A DNA stretch of 34,801 nt from assembly GCF_000307855.1 (NCBI RefSeq), contig NZ_AJLR01000008.1, positions 1-34,801 on the forward strand. Direction: 5' to 3'. The notes under the pieces are model-generated. The model made no database searches. It had not been told where the DNA came from and worked only from the letters and a program-made list of their open reading frames with translations. Below, piece by piece: positions 10,828-19,246 of the stretch. Every line of letters starts with the position of its first letter. The stretch's first letter is position 1. This DNA comes from Schinkia azotoformans LMG 9581 (GTDB taxonomy: Bacteria; Bacillota; Bacilli; Bacillales; Bacillaceae_J). The position numbers were made by a program, and so were the translations under genes.

Positions 10828-12114
10828 ATGTCTGCAAAATGGGAAAAGTTAGAAGGAAATCAAGGCGTCTTAACGATAGAAGTAGATGCTGAAACAGTAA
10901 GCCAAGCTCTAGACACAGCGTTTAAAAAGGTTGTAAATAAGGTCAATGTTCCAGGATTCCGTAAAGGGAAAGTACCTCGCAAAATGTTCGAACAACGTTT
11001 TGGTGTAGAATCTCTTTACCAAGATGCTTTAGATGTAATGCTTCCAGAAGCATACGGCAAAGCTGTAGAAGAAACTGGAATTGAGCCTGTAGATTATCCA
11101 GAAATTGATGTTCAACAAATGGAAAAAGGAAAATCAATGATTTTCACAGCAACAGTAATTGTTAAGCCTGAAGTACAATTAGGCGAATACAAAGGTCTTG
11201 AAGTTGAAGAACAAGACACAACTGTTACAGATGAAGATGTTGAAGCTGAATTAAAAAGTCTTCAAGAAAAAAATGCTGAATTAGTTGTTAAAGAAGAAGG
11301 CGAAGTTGTAAACGGCGATACAGTTGTGATCGACTTTGAAGGCTTTGTTGATGGTGAAGCATTTGATGGCGGTCAAGCAGATAACTATAGCTTAACTATA
11401 GGCTCTGGACAATTTATTCCAGGTTTTGAAGAGCAAATCGTTGGAATGAAAGCTGGCGAAGAGAAGGATGTAAATGTTACATTCCCTGAAGAATACCATG
11501 CACCTGAATTAGCAGGAAAGCCAGCCGTATTTAAAGTAAACTTACATGAAATTAAATATAAAGAGCTTCCTGAATTAGATGATGAGTTTGCAAAAGATGT
11601 TGACGATGAAGTTGAAACTTTAGATGAGCTAAAAGCAAAGCTTAAAGAAAAACTTCAAGGCGATAAAGAACATCAAGCAAAACATGCAAAAGAAGATGCA
11701 GTGATTGGTAAAGCAGTTGAAAATGCAACTGTTGACATTCCAGAAGCTATGATTAAGTCAGAAACTGACCGTATGATGAAAGAATTCGAACAACGTTTAC
11801 AAATGCAAGGATTAAACCTTGAGTTATACTTCCAATTCTCAGGTCAAGATGAAAGTGCTCTTCGTGAGCAAATGAAAACTGATGCTGAAGGTCGCGTAAA
11901 AACGAACTTAGTTTTAGAAGCAATCGTTGCTGTAGAAAATATTGAAGTTACCGATGCAGATATCAAAGCTGAATATGAGAATATTGGAAAAATGTATAAT
12001 ATGCCAGCAGAAGAAGTTAAGAAAATGTTAGGCAGCAATAATTACGTTGCAGAAGATTTAAAAATGAAAAAAGCGATCGATTTCCTTGTCGAGAATAGTA
12101 AAGTTAGTGCATAA
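10828..12114 (+). CDS. tig: Trigger factor (ribosome-associated chaperone and peptidyl-prolyl isomerase)
   Basis: The 428-residue length and all three domains match the family. The N-terminal ribosome-binding domain carries the signature GFRKGK (residues 43-48), which docks at the ribosomal tunnel exit. An FKBP-type isomerase domain lies at about 160-245 ([21 protein letters not shown] through [17 protein letters not shown]). The C-terminal helical chaperone arms follow and are strongly charged. TTGGAGGG precedes the ATG. The gene has its own promoter and terminator, so it is probably monocistronic. The neighbouring clpX is a long-conserved partner in gene order. Confidence 0.97.
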   Translation: MSAKWEKLEGNQGVLTIEVDAETVSQALDTAFKKVVNKVNVPGFRKGKVPRKMFEQRFGVESLYQDALDVMLPEAYGKAVEETGIEPVDYPEIDVQQMEKGKSMIFTATVIVKPEVQLGEYKGLEVEEQDTTVTDEDVEAELKSLQEKNAELVVKEEGEVVNGDTVVIDFEGFVDGEAFDGGQADNYSLTIGSGQFIPGFEEQIVGMKAGEEKDVNVTFPEEYHAPELAGKPAVFKVNLHEIKYKELPELDDEFAKDVDDEVETLDELKAKLKEKLQGDKEHQAKHAKEDAVIGKAVENATVDIPEAMIKSETDRMMKEFEQRLQMQGLNLELYFQFSGQDESALREQMKTDAEGRVKTNLVLEAIVAVENIEVTDADIKAEYENIGKMYNMPAEEVKKMLGSNNYVAEDLKMKKAIDFLVENSKVSA

Positions 12115-12137
12115 TATTTAACTAAAGTTAAGCCTCC

Positions 12138-12166
12138 GGGCGCAAATACACCAAGGCGTATTTGAT
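12138..12166 (+). repeat. Intergenic repeat, copy 1
   Basis: This 29-nt unit begins GGGCGCAAATACACC and ends AAGGCGTATTTGAT. It matches copies 2 (15698) and 3 (15978) at all but two to five positions. Its two arms, CAAATAC.CC and GG.GTATTTG, form an imperfect palindrome around a central AA. Confidence 0.75.
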
Positions 12167-12171
12167 TAATA

Positions 12172-12204
12172 AAAACAAGGCGCGAGATGTTCGTGCCTTG
12201 TTTT
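12172..12204 (+). terminator. Terminator of tig
   Basis: AAAACAAGGC (12172-12181) / GCCTTGTTTT (12195-12204) form a perfect 10-bp stem with a terminal T4 and a matching A4 on the 5' side. Confidence 0.85.
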
Positions 12205-12374
12205 ACACTATTCATACCAACCAGTTAAACGGGGTATAATAAGTTGAGAAAATAAAGGGGAGGAGGCAAGTAAGAGCGTTAGTAATTGGTCAATTTTTTA
12301 GAAAGATACATATACATAATAAAGACAATACATATTTCTCTGAGGTATTTTATTACCAGTTTTGTTTCAATATG

Positions 12375-12383
12375 TGATAAAAT
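12375..12383 (+). promoter_or_regulatory. Candidate extended -10 promoter of clpX
   Basis: TGA-TAAAAT (12375-12383) is an extended -10 element. The best -35 is a weak TTACCA with a 19-nt spacer. It leaves a leader of about 85 nt before the clpX ATG. Confidence 0.35.
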
Positions 12384-12474
12384 CTCAGTACATAATTAAT
12401 TGGAAAAGACAAATAAAAAGTTGGCAGCTTAGAATTAGACTGATCGGTTATGAAATAAAGTAAGGGGTGAGTAT

Positions 12475-13755
12475 ATGTTTAAATTTAATGATGAAAAAGG
12501 GCAATTGAAATGCTCATTCTGTGGAAAAACGCAGGATCAAGTTCGAAAGCTCGTGGCTGGCCCGGGTGTATATATATGCGATGAGTGTATTGAATTATGT
12601 ACAGAAATTGTTGAAGAAGAGCTTGGAACAGAAGAAGAAGTTGAATTTAAAGATGTGCCAAAGCCAAAGGAAATTCGTGAAATCCTTAATGATTATGTTA
12701 TCGGTCAGGAAGCCGCTAAAAAGTCATTATCTGTAGCTGTATATAATCATTACAAGCGTATTAACTCAAATAGTAAAATTGATGATGTTGAACTTTCTAA
12801 AAGTAATATCGTTATGATTGGACCAACAGGTAGCGGTAAAACATTACTAGCTCAAACATTGGCGAGAATTTTAAATGTACCATTTGCCATTGCAGATGCA
12901 ACGTCTTTAACAGAAGCTGGTTATGTTGGTGAAGATGTTGAAAACATTTTGCTGAAATTAATTCAAGCAGCTGATTATGATGTTGAAAAAGCAGAAAAAG
13001 GTATCATTTATATTGACGAAATTGATAAAGTAGCCCGCAAATCAGAGAATCCATCGATTACTCGTGATGTATCTGGTGAAGGGGTACAGCAAGCGCTATT
13101 AAAAATATTAGAAGGTACTGTTGCGAGCGTGCCGCCACAAGGTGGACGCAAACATCCGCATCAGGAATTTATTCAAATCGATACAACGAATATTTTGTTT
13201 ATTTGCGGCGGTGCGTTTGACGGGATCGAATCTATTATTAAAAGACGACTTGGCAAAAAGGTCATCGGCTTTGGAACAGATGCAAAACAGGAAGATATTC
13301 CGCAAAAGGATCTTTTAACAAAAGTATTGCCTGAAGACTTGCTTCGTTTTGGACTAATTCCGGAATTTATCGGCCGTTTGCCTGTCATTGCGACATTAGA
13401 GCAGTTAGATGAGGACGCATTGGTTGAAATTCTGACAAGGCCAAAAAATGCATTAATTAAGCAATATCAAAAAATGCTTGAGTTGGATAATGTAGAACTT
13501 GAGTTTGATGATGAAGCATTAATTGAAATTGCGAAGCGTGCCATTGAACGAAAAACGGGAGCACGCGGATTGCGCTCCATTATCGAAGGAATCATGCTTG
13601 ATGTGATGTATGATCTTCCATCAAGAGATGATATCGATAAGTGTACAATTACGGCTGCAACCGTTCGTGAAGAGGAAGGCGCTCGTCTCCATCTGAAAAA
13701 TGGCAAGGTTGTTGAATTCGAAAATAAAAAAGAAACGCCACGTGAAACTGCATAA
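12475..13755 (+). CDS. clpX: ATP-dependent protease ATP-binding subunit ClpX
   Basis: This hexameric AAA+ unfoldase feeds substrates into ClpP. The 426-residue product starts with the zinc-binding domain Cys13-Cys16...Cys35-Cys38, which recruits substrates and adaptors. Walker A GPTGSGKT begins at residue 116, and Walker B is IIYIDEIDK. The pore loop GYVGEDVE and the ClpP-docking IGF loop (in KKVIGFGTD) are both present, so it should pair with a ClpP encoded elsewhere. AAGGGGTGAG precedes the ATG. Terminators on both sides suggest a single-gene transcript. Confidence 0.98.
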   Translation: MFKFNDEKGQLKCSFCGKTQDQVRKLVAGPGVYICDECIELCTEIVEEELGTEEEVEFKDVPKPKEIREILNDYVIGQEAAKKSLSVAVYNHYKRINSNSKIDDVELSKSNIVMIGPTGSGKTLLAQTLARILNVPFAIADATSLTEAGYVGEDVENILLKLIQAADYDVEKAEKGIIYIDEIDKVARKSENPSITRDVSGEGVQQALLKILEGTVASVPPQGGRKHPHQEFIQIDTTNILFICGGAFDGIESIIKRRLGKKVIGFGTDAKQEDIPQKDLLTKVLPEDLLRFGLIPEFIGRLPVIATLEQLDEDALVEILTRPKNALIKQYQKMLELDNVELEFDDEALIEIAKRAIERKTGARGLRSIIEGIMLDVMYDLPSRDDIDKCTITAATVREEEGARLHLKNGKVVEFENKKETPRETA

Positions 13756-13773
13756 TGAATTATTAAGAATGCG

Positions 13774-13806
13774 AAGAGGTTGTCTAAATAAGACAGCCTC
13801 TTTTTT
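13774..13806 (+). terminator. Terminator of clpX
   Basis: A 12-bp stem AAGAGGTTGTCT (13774-13785) / AGACAGCCTCTT (13791-13802), with one G-U pair, is followed by T6. Confidence 0.92.
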
Positions 13807-13828
13807 AGTGCGCTTTCAAGAAAAAGTT

Positions 13829-13858
13829 GTTTATTGAACCCCTTGCACGGAAATACTA
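13829..13858 (+). promoter_or_regulatory. Sigma-F-type (forespore) promoter of lonB
   Basis: GTTTA (13829-13833), a 15-nt spacer and GGAAATACTA (13849-13858) agree with the sigma-F consensus GYWTA-N15-GGNRANAHTW as I know it. No good sigma-A promoter is seen in the 105 nt between the clpX terminator and lonB. In B. subtilis lonB is a sigma-F gene expressed in the forespore. Confidence 0.7.
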
Positions 13859-13911
13859 GCAATTAAGTATCTATACAAAATACATATTACATCAAGTGCA
13901 GGAGGTAAAAT

Positions 13912-15600
13912 ATGGATTGGACATCAATTGCATTGTTCGTTCAACTTTTCTTTGGGATCATAATCGGACTATACTTCTGGAACCTCTTACGTAATCAAAG
14001 GACTCAAAAAGTATCAATTGATAGAGAATCAAAAAAAGAAATGGAAGAGCTTCAGAAAATGCGCTCCATATCATTATCTGAACCGCTTGCAGAAAAAGTA
14101 AGACCGACATCCTTCAAAGATGTAATTGGCCAAGAAGACGGAATCAGGGCATTACGGGCAGCGATCTGCGGTCCAAATCCGCAGCATGTCATTATTTATG
14201 GCCCCCCAGGGGTTGGGAAGACAGCAGCAGCGCGTTTAGTTTTAGAAGAAGCCAAAAAACAAAAACAAACACCATTTAAATCAGATGCCGTCTTTATTGA
14301 ATTAGATGCCACTACTGCACGTTTTGATGAAAGAGGAATTGCCGATCCCCTTATCGGTTCTGTTCATGATCCGATCTATCAAGGGGCTGGTGCCATGGGG
14401 CAAGCAGGTATTCCGCAGCCGAAACAAGGAGCGGTTACGAATGCGCATGGCGGAATATTATTTATTGATGAAATCGGTGAGCTTCATCCTATCCAAATGA
14501 ACAAGCTCTTAAAGGTACTTGAGGATCGCAAGGTCTTTTTAGAAAGCGCTTATTATAGTGCGGAAAATCCGCAAATACCAGCCCATATCCATGATATTTT
14601 TAAAAATGGGCTACCGGCAGACTTTAGAATGATTGGAGCAACGACTAGAACACCAGAAGAAATCCCGCCAGCCATTCGCTCAAGATGCATGGAAGTATTT
14701 TTCCGTGAACTGGATCCTGAAGAAATTGCAAAGGTTGCAAAAAATGCTGCCAATAAAATAAAAATGGAAGTATCAGAAAACGGTATTGAAATCGTTTCAA
14801 GATATACGAAAAATGGTCGAGAAGCCGTTAATTTAATGCAAATTGCAGCAGGGCTAGCCATATCTGAAAACAAACAGGATATTTCTGAAAGGGAAATCGA
14901 ATGGGTCGTCCATTCAAGCCAGTTATCACCTCGTTACGAAAAGAAAATTCATGAGGAGCCAAAAGTGGGGCTCGTGAATGGTCTGGCTGTTTTCGGACCT
15001 AATATGGGAGCATTGCTAGAAATTGAAGTATCCGTCATTCCGGCCCTAGAAAAGGGATCTATCAATATAACAGGAATTGTCGAAGAAGAAAGCATCGGAA
15101 ATCAAGGGAAATCCATTCGACGTAAGAGCATGGCGAAGGGATCAATTGAAAATGTTGTGACTGTATTGCGTTCTATGGGTGTGAAAGCGTCAGATTATGA
15201 TATCCATGTAAATTTTCCTGGGGGAGTTCCTGTAGACGGACCTTCTGCAGGAGTTGCAATGGCAACCGCGATTTTTTCTGCTATACACAAGCTAACGGTT
15301 GATAATACTGTAGCGTTTACCGGCGAAATAAGTGTCCATGGAAATGTGAAGCCAGTTGGAGGAGTTGTGGCCAAGGTAAGGGCTGCTCAAAAAGCAGGGG
15401 CCAAAAAAGTATTTATCCCGAAAGAAAATTATCAAACCATTCTTGATGAAATTGATGGAATAGAAGTTATTCCTGTTGTCCATTTGAATGAAGTATTTTC
15501 AAATGTATTTCCACACTTCTACGAAGGTGAGGAAGAGCAGTACAACGAAGCTATTCCTGCTTCCAGTTCAGACCCAAATCTTCCACCAGCATCAGTATAA
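13912..15600 (+). CDS. lonB: ATP-dependent protease LonB (forespore Lon-type protease)
   Basis: The 562-residue protein is a Lon-type AAA+ serine protease lacking the large N-domain of LonA. Residues about 5-24 form one hydrophobic segment (ALFVQLFFGIIIGLYFW), so it is probably membrane-anchored. Walker A GPPGVGKT begins at residue 97 and Walker B is ILFIDEIGE. The C-terminal protease domain has the catalytic dyad Ser445 (DGPSAG) and Lys488, 43 residues apart as in the Lon family. AGGAGG precedes the ATG. In sporulating bacilli this protein acts in the forespore, which fits the upstream promoter. The stop codon is the first part of a 13-bp inverted repeat. Confidence 0.95.
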   Translation: MDWTSIALFVQLFFGIIIGLYFWNLLRNQRTQKVSIDRESKKEMEELQKMRSISLSEPLAEKVRPTSFKDVIGQEDGIRALRAAICGPNPQHVIIYGPPGVGKTAAARLVLEEAKKQKQTPFKSDAVFIELDATTARFDERGIADPLIGSVHDPIYQGAGAMGQAGIPQPKQGAVTNAHGGILFIDEIGELHPIQMNKLLKVLEDRKVFLESAYYSAENPQIPAHIHDIFKNGLPADFRMIGATTRTPEEIPPAIRSRCMEVFFRELDPEEIAKVAKNAANKIKMEVSENGIEIVSRYTKNGREAVNLMQIAAGLAISENKQDISEREIEWVVHSSQLSPRYEKKIHEEPKVGLVNGLAVFGPNMGALLEIEVSVIPALEKGSINITGIVEEESIGNQGKSIRRKSMAKGSIENVVTVLRSMGVKASDYDIHVNFPGGVPVDGPSAGVAMATAIFSAIHKLTVDNTVAFTGEISVHGNVKPVGGVVAKVRAAQKAGAKKVFIPKENYQTILDEIDGIEVIPVVHLNEVFSNVFPHFYEGEEEQYNEAIPASSSDPNLPPASV

Positions 15601-15784
15601 CTTTATTCAGCTAAACTGAATAAAGTTATAGCCTTCGGCGGATGCCTCAGATTTTTAGAGGTAGTTTTTCGAGCATGTCAGCTCGAAAATATCCGCTGGG
15701 CGCAAATACGCCAAGGCGAATTTGATATGTGTAAAAAGGGGTTGCCAAAAGGTGTCGTTATTATTGAGCCTTCTTTGGCGCCCC
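15598..15784 (+). other. Densely foldable lonB-lonA intergenic segment
   Basis: Four structures follow one another. First is a 13-bp perfect inverted repeat TAACTTTATTCAG (15598-15610) / CTGAATAAAGTTA (15616-15628) starting at the lonB stop, with no T-tract. Second is a possible three-way junction: CGGCGGAT (15636-15643) pairs with ATCCGCTG (15691-15698) and encloses CCTC/GAGG (15645-15648 / 15658-15661) and TTTTCGAGC/GCTCGAAAA (15666-15674 / 15681-15689). Third is repeat copy 2. Fourth is a long hairpin, GGGG..GCCAAA (15738-15749) with TTTGGC.CCCC (15774-15784). I do not recognise a known RNA family. The rest of the lonB-lonA gap to 16026 holds the lonA promoter, a leader hairpin and repeat copy 3. 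Confidence 0.6.
15698..15726 (+). repeat. Intergenic repeat, copy 2
   Basis: This copy begins GGGCGCAAATACGCC and ends AAGGCGAATTTGAT. Its first bases also close the three-way-junction structure just upstream, so here the repeat may be the tail of a longer element. Confidence 0.78.
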
Positions 15785-15814
15785 ATGACATTTTTGTACT
15801 ATATAAAATATAAT
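15785..15814 (+). promoter_or_regulatory. Candidate sigma-A promoter of lonA
   Basis: ATGACA (15785-15790), an 18-nt spacer and a consensus TATAAT (15809-15814). Transcription would start near 15821, giving a leader of about 205 nt before lonA. Confidence 0.55.
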
Positions 15815-15846
15815 TTTTTATGGATTATAGTATAAGAAAATACATC

Positions 15847-15880
15847 GATATTTGCCATTATGGGCAAATATCATGTTTTT
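15847..15880 (+). terminator. Terminator-like hairpin inside the lonA leader
   Basis: A perfect 10-bp stem GATATTTGCC (15847-15856) / GGCAAATATC (15863-15872), with a 6-nt loop, is followed by ATGTTTTT. It lies 25-60 nt after the predicted lonA start point, so it could attenuate lonA or merely end read-through from upstream. Confidence 0.55.
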
Positions 15881-15977
15881 CTAATTTACTTTTACCTATA
15901 ATCACTAACATATCAATAGACAAGAGTTATTTAAATAAGATAGAATTGTTAAAAGGCATAACTTTATTTAGTAAAAT

Positions 15978-16006
15978 GGGCGCAAATATGCCAAGGCGCA
16001 TTTGAT
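15978..16006 (+). repeat. Intergenic repeat, copy 3
   Basis: This copy begins GGGCGCAAATATGCC and ends AAGGCGCATTTGAT. It ends 4 nt before the lonA Shine-Dalgarno sequence (GGAGGT, 16011-16016), so it would be part of the lonA leader RNA. Confidence 0.75.
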
Positions 16007-16026
16007 ATATGGAGGTAACTTAGGAT

Positions 16027-18351
16027 ATGACGAATAATAAAGAGATGATCGTCCCCCTCCTTCCGTTGCGTGGTTTACTTGTATATCCAACGATGGTACT
16101 TCATTTGGATGTCGGACGAGAAAAGTCAGTACAGGCACTTGAAAAGGCTATGGTAGATGAACATTTAATTTGTCTTGCCACACAAAAAGAAGTAGGTGTT
16201 AATGACCCGTCGGAAGAAGATATTTTTGAAGTGGGAACCCTTTCAAAAGTAAAACAAATGCTTAAGCTTCCGAATGGAACGATTCGCGTACTTGTTGAAG
16301 GAATAAGCAGAGCAAGGATTTTACAGTATATTGATGATGAAGATACATTTTTAGTACAGATTGAACAAATCGTAGAGTCCGAGGAAGCAAATTCAGAAGA
16401 ACGTGCGCTAATGAGGACTTTACTTAGCCAATTCGAACAATACATAAAACTTTCAAAAAAAATAACTGCTGAAACATACGCATCTGTTGCTGATATAGAA
16501 GGACCGGGGAGAATGGCAGATATTATTTCCTCTCATTTATCCTTAAAAATAAAGGAAAAACAAGACATTTTAGAGACATTAGATGTAAAAGAACGTCTCG
16601 AAAAAATGATTGTATTAATAAATAATGAAAAAGAAATTTTAAATTTAGAAAAGAAAATCGGGCAGCGTGTAAAACGTTCGATTGAACGTACACAAAAGGA
16701 ATATTATCTCCGTGAACAGATGAAGGCGATTCAGAAGGAATTAGGGGATAAAGAAGGAAAAACAGGCGAGGTTGAAACGTTTAGGGATAAAATTGAGCAA
16801 GCCGGGATGCCTGAGCGGGTAAAAGAAACAGCTTTGAAAGAAGTGGATCGGTTTGAAAAAGTACCGGCTAGTTCAGCAGAAAGTTCCGTTATCCGCAATT
16901 ATATTGATTGGCTATTAGCACTTCCATGGCATAAGGAAACGACCGATAACCTCGATATTAAAAATGCCGAAAATGTATTGGATGCAGATCATTACGGTCT
17001 TGAGAAGGTTAAGGAACGTGTATTAGAATATTTAGCTGTTCAAAAGCTAACCAAATCATTAAAAGGTCCGATTCTATGTCTAGTAGGCCCTCCAGGGGTT
17101 GGTAAGACGTCGTTAGCGCGATCTATCTCTAAAGCGTTGGGAAGAAATTTCGTCAGGGTATCACTTGGTGGTGTTCGTGATGAAGCAGAAATTCGCGGTC
17201 ATCGTCGGACCTATGTAGGTGCGATGCCAGGAAGAATTATTCAAGGGATGAAAAAAGCAGGAACGATTAATCCATTGTTCCTCCTTGATGAAATTGACAA
17301 AATGTCAAGTGACTTTCGCGGCGATCCGTCTTCAGCAATGCTGGAGGTGTTGGATCCAGAGCAAAACGCGAACTTTAGTGATCACTATATAGAAGAAACC
17401 TATGATCTTTCAAAAGTTATGTTCATTGCGACAGCAAATAACATTGGTACTATCCCAGGTCCATTATTAGACCGTATGGAAGTGATCTCAATTGCTGGCT
17501 ACACTGAGGTTGAAAAACTTCATATTGCCAAAGATCATCTCCTACCTAAACAAGTCAAAGCGCATGGACTTGAGAAAGGTAAATTACAAATTCGTGATGA
17601 AGCTTTAATAAAGGTGATTCGTACATATACACGGGAGGCCGGTGTCAGAAGTCTAGAACGGCAAATTGCCAATTTGTGTAGAAAAGCAGCCAAAATTATC
17701 GTAACGGAAGACCGAAAAAGAATTATTATTACCGAAAAAAGCCTTGAAGAATTTCTTGGGAAACCACGTTTCCGCTTTGGGCAGGCAGAAATTCAAGACC
17801 AGGTTGGGGCTGCAACAGGCTTGGCCTATACAACTGCCGGCGGCGATACTTTAGCGATTGAAGTATCTGTCGTTCCTGGAAAGGGGAAATTGACCTTAAC
17901 CGGAAAGTTGGGCGAAGTTATGAAGGAATCTGCCCAGGCTGCATTCAGTTATATTCGTTCAAGAGCGAAGGAATTAAATATTGATCCTGAATTCCATGAA
18001 AAGAACGATATTCATATTCACGTTCCCGAGGGGGCTATTCCTAAGGATGGACCGTCTGCGGGAATAACGATGGCAACGGCACTCGTTTCGGCATTAACAG
18101 GCCGAGCTGTTCGAAAAGAGGTCGGTATGACCGGTGAAATCACCCTTAGAGGTCGAGTACTTCCTATTGGTGGTTTAAAGGAAAAATCATTGGCTGCCCA
18201 TCGTGCCGGGTTAAAGACGATTATAATCCCTAAAGAAAATGAAAAAGACCTCGAAGACATCCCTGAAAGTGTAAGAGATGATCTTATGTATATACCAGTT
18301 GAACATTTAGATGAAGTGTTAGAACATGCTTTAACAGGAGAGGGAAAATGA
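16027..18351 (+). CDS. lonA: ATP-dependent protease LonA
   Basis: This cytoplasmic AAA+ serine protease degrades misfolded and regulatory proteins. The 774-residue product has the LAN substrate-binding N-domain (about 8-200), a coiled-coil linker, Walker [10 protein letters not shown] from residue 354, and Walker [11 protein letters not shown]. The C-terminal protease domain has the dyad Ser677 (DGPSAG) and Lys720 (GGLKEK), at the same positions as in B. subtilis LonA. The ATG is preceded by GGAGGT at a spacing of 10 nt. Its stop overlaps the engB start (ATGA), so the two are co-translated. The leader carries a hairpin with a T-tract and repeat copy 3. Confidence 0.97.
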   Translation: MTNNKEMIVPLLPLRGLLVYPTMVLHLDVGREKSVQALEKAMVDEHLICLATQKEVGVNDPSEEDIFEVGTLSKVKQMLKLPNGTIRVLVEGISRARILQYIDDEDTFLVQIEQIVESEEANSEERALMRTLLSQFEQYIKLSKKITAETYASVADIEGPGRMADIISSHLSLKIKEKQDILETLDVKERLEKMIVLINNEKEILNLEKKIGQRVKRSIERTQKEYYLREQMKAIQKELGDKEGKTGEVETFRDKIEQAGMPERVKETALKEVDRFEKVPASSAESSVIRNYIDWLLALPWHKETTDNLDIKNAENVLDADHYGLEKVKERVLEYLAVQKLTKSLKGPILCLVGPPGVGKTSLARSISKALGRNFVRVSLGGVRDEAEIRGHRRTYVGAMPGRIIQGMKKAGTINPLFLLDEIDKMSSDFRGDPSSAMLEVLDPEQNANFSDHYIEETYDLSKVMFIATANNIGTIPGPLLDRMEVISIAGYTEVEKLHIAKDHLLPKQVKAHGLEKGKLQIRDEALIKVIRTYTREAGVRSLERQIANLCRKAAKIIVTEDRKRIIITEKSLEEFLGKPRFRFGQAEIQDQVGAATGLAYTTAGGDTLAIEVSVVPGKGKLTLTGKLGEVMKESAQAAFSYIRSRAKELNIDPEFHEKNDIHIHVPEGAIPKDGPSAGITMATALVSALTGRAVRKEVGMTGEITLRGRVLPIGGLKEKSLAAHRAGLKTIIIPKENEKDLEDIPESVRDDLMYIPVEHLDEVLEHALTGEGK

Positions 18352-18929
18352 AAGTAACAAAAGCAGAGATTGTCATCAGTGCCGTCAAGCCTGAACAATA
18401 CCCAAATGACCCATGGCCCCATTTTGCGTTGGCAGGTCGTTCGAATGTTGGCAAGTCATCATTCATTAATAAAATGCTGAACCGAAAAAATTTAGCTAGG
18501 ACTTCTTCTAAGCCAGGAAAAACACAAACATTAAATTTCTATAATATTAATGATATTTTTTATTTTGTCGATGTTCCTGGATATGGTTTTGCGAAGGTTT
18601 CGAAAAAAGATCGGGAAGCTTGGGGGAAAATGATTGAAACATATCTAACAACAAGTGAAAATCTCCGAGCTGTCATTCAAATCGTGGATATCCGCCATAA
18701 ACCTACGGAAGATGATAAACTAATGTATAATTTTTGCAAGCATTACGAAATGCCGGTTATTATTATTGCTACAAAGGCAGATAAAATACCGAAAGGCAAA
18801 TGGGACAAGCATTTAAAAGTAATAAAAGAAACGTTGAATATTGATCCGAATGATCCGGTTGTCACTTTTTCGTCTGAAACGGGAAAAGGAAAAGATGAGG
18901 CATGGTCGATTATTCAGCGATATATGTAA
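18348..18929 (+). CDS. engB: Ribosome-assembly GTPase EngB (YsxC)
   Basis: A 193-residue TRAFAC GTPase required in Bacillus for late assembly of the 50S ribosomal subunit. The G1 motif GRSNVGKSS starts at residue 30. The G3 motif is DVPGYG, the G4 motif is TKADK, and the G5-like SSETGKG closes the set. The length is typical. It overlaps lonA by 4 nt, an arrangement conserved in bacilli. Gene names ysxC and yihA are also used. A strong terminator follows. Confidence 0.96.
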   Translation: MKVTKAEIVISAVKPEQYPNDPWPHFALAGRSNVGKSSFINKMLNRKNLARTSSKPGKTQTLNFYNINDIFYFVDVPGYGFAKVSKKDREAWGKMIETYLTTSENLRAVIQIVDIRHKPTEDDKLMYNFCKHYEMPVIIIATKADKIPKGKWDKHLKVIKETLNIDPNDPVVTFSSETGKGKDEAWSIIQRYM

Positions 18930-18948
18930 CTTTATTCAATAGAATAAT

Positions 18949-18983
18949 GGGACGGGGAGCGAGGCTCCTTGTCCTATTTTTTT
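18949..18983 (+). terminator. Terminator of lonA-engB
   Basis: GGGACGGGGAGC (18949-18960) pairs with GCTCCTTGTCCT (18964-18975) as a 12-bp stem with three G-U pairs and a 3-nt loop. T7 follows. Confidence 0.88.
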
Positions 18984-18985
18984 GC

Positions 18986-19042
18986 AGGGGTCAAAGTTGG
19001 GCCAGAGAACCCGCCCCCCGTGTCCCACTGGGTCGCCCAAAA
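18986..19042. repeat. GC-rich degenerate element between engB and hemA
   Basis: This short patch (GGGTCAAAGTTGGG, then CCCGCCCCCCGTGTCCCAC, then GGGTCGCCC) is much richer in G+C than the surrounding AT-rich gap. It resembles, from memory, the GTCCC-rich dispersed intergenic elements common in Bacillus relatives. There is only one copy here, so repeat status is a guess. The rest of the 317-nt gap holds the engB terminator, the hemA promoter and a small hairpin in the hemA leader (19201-19207 / 19213-19219). Confidence 0.35.
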
Positions 19043-19114
19043 TAGTCCGATGGGCTTGATTATTCTTGATTATATTTGGTAAGATGTTTAGTAGGAGTAA
19101 AGTTATGTCGATTT

Positions 19115-19143
19115 TTGACTTTCATATACTGTTCATATTTTAT
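19115..19143 (+). promoter_or_regulatory. Candidate sigma-A promoter of the hem operon
   Basis: TTGACT (19115-19120), a 17-nt spacer and TTTTAT (19138-19143). The -35 box is good and the -10 box moderate. The start point would fall near 19150, on the PerR-like box. Confidence 0.5.
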
Positions 19144-19148
19144 CAAAA

Positions 19149-19163
19149 GTATAATCATATTTT
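19149..19163 (+). promoter_or_regulatory. PerR-like box at the hemA start point
   Basis: The left half TATAAT-C-AT of GTATAATCATATTTT matches the PerR box TTATAATNATTATAA closely, but the right half is poor (9 of 14 fixed bases overall). B. subtilis hemA is in the PerR regulon, and the position over the predicted start suits repression. It stays tentative in such AT-rich DNA. Confidence 0.3.
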
Positions 19164-19246
19164 TATGTTATTATTTATATATTGAAATTCTTTCGACAAG
19201 AAACTACATGAAGTAGTTTTGACAATAATAGCGGGGTGGAGTAGTA

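Larger units (their letters stand above)
12115..12474. other. tig-clpX intergenic region
   Basis: This 360-nt gap holds, in order, a copy of the GGGCGCAAATA repeat (12138-12166), the tig terminator, a possible -10 element (TATAAT at 12236-12241), an isolated strong Shine-Dalgarno sequence AAGGGGAGGAGG (12255-12266) with no credible reading frame behind it, and the probable clpX promoter near 12378. Confidence 0.6.

Noticed and set aside
10647-10892. 81-codon frame across the ysoA end and tig start
   Set aside because: It overlaps two well-supported genes and the tig promoter in another frame.
12254-12416. Small protein encoded behind the strong Shine-Dalgarno sequence upstream of clpX
   Set aside because: All three frames lack a usable start at the right distance or stop within a few codons. 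A TTG-started frame near 12288 is too far away and low in complexity.
15820-16005. 61-codon open frame between lonB and lonA
   Set aside because: It has no ribosome binding site and begins at the predicted lonA start point. It runs through the leader hairpin and repeat copy 3, and the product shows no recognisable pattern.
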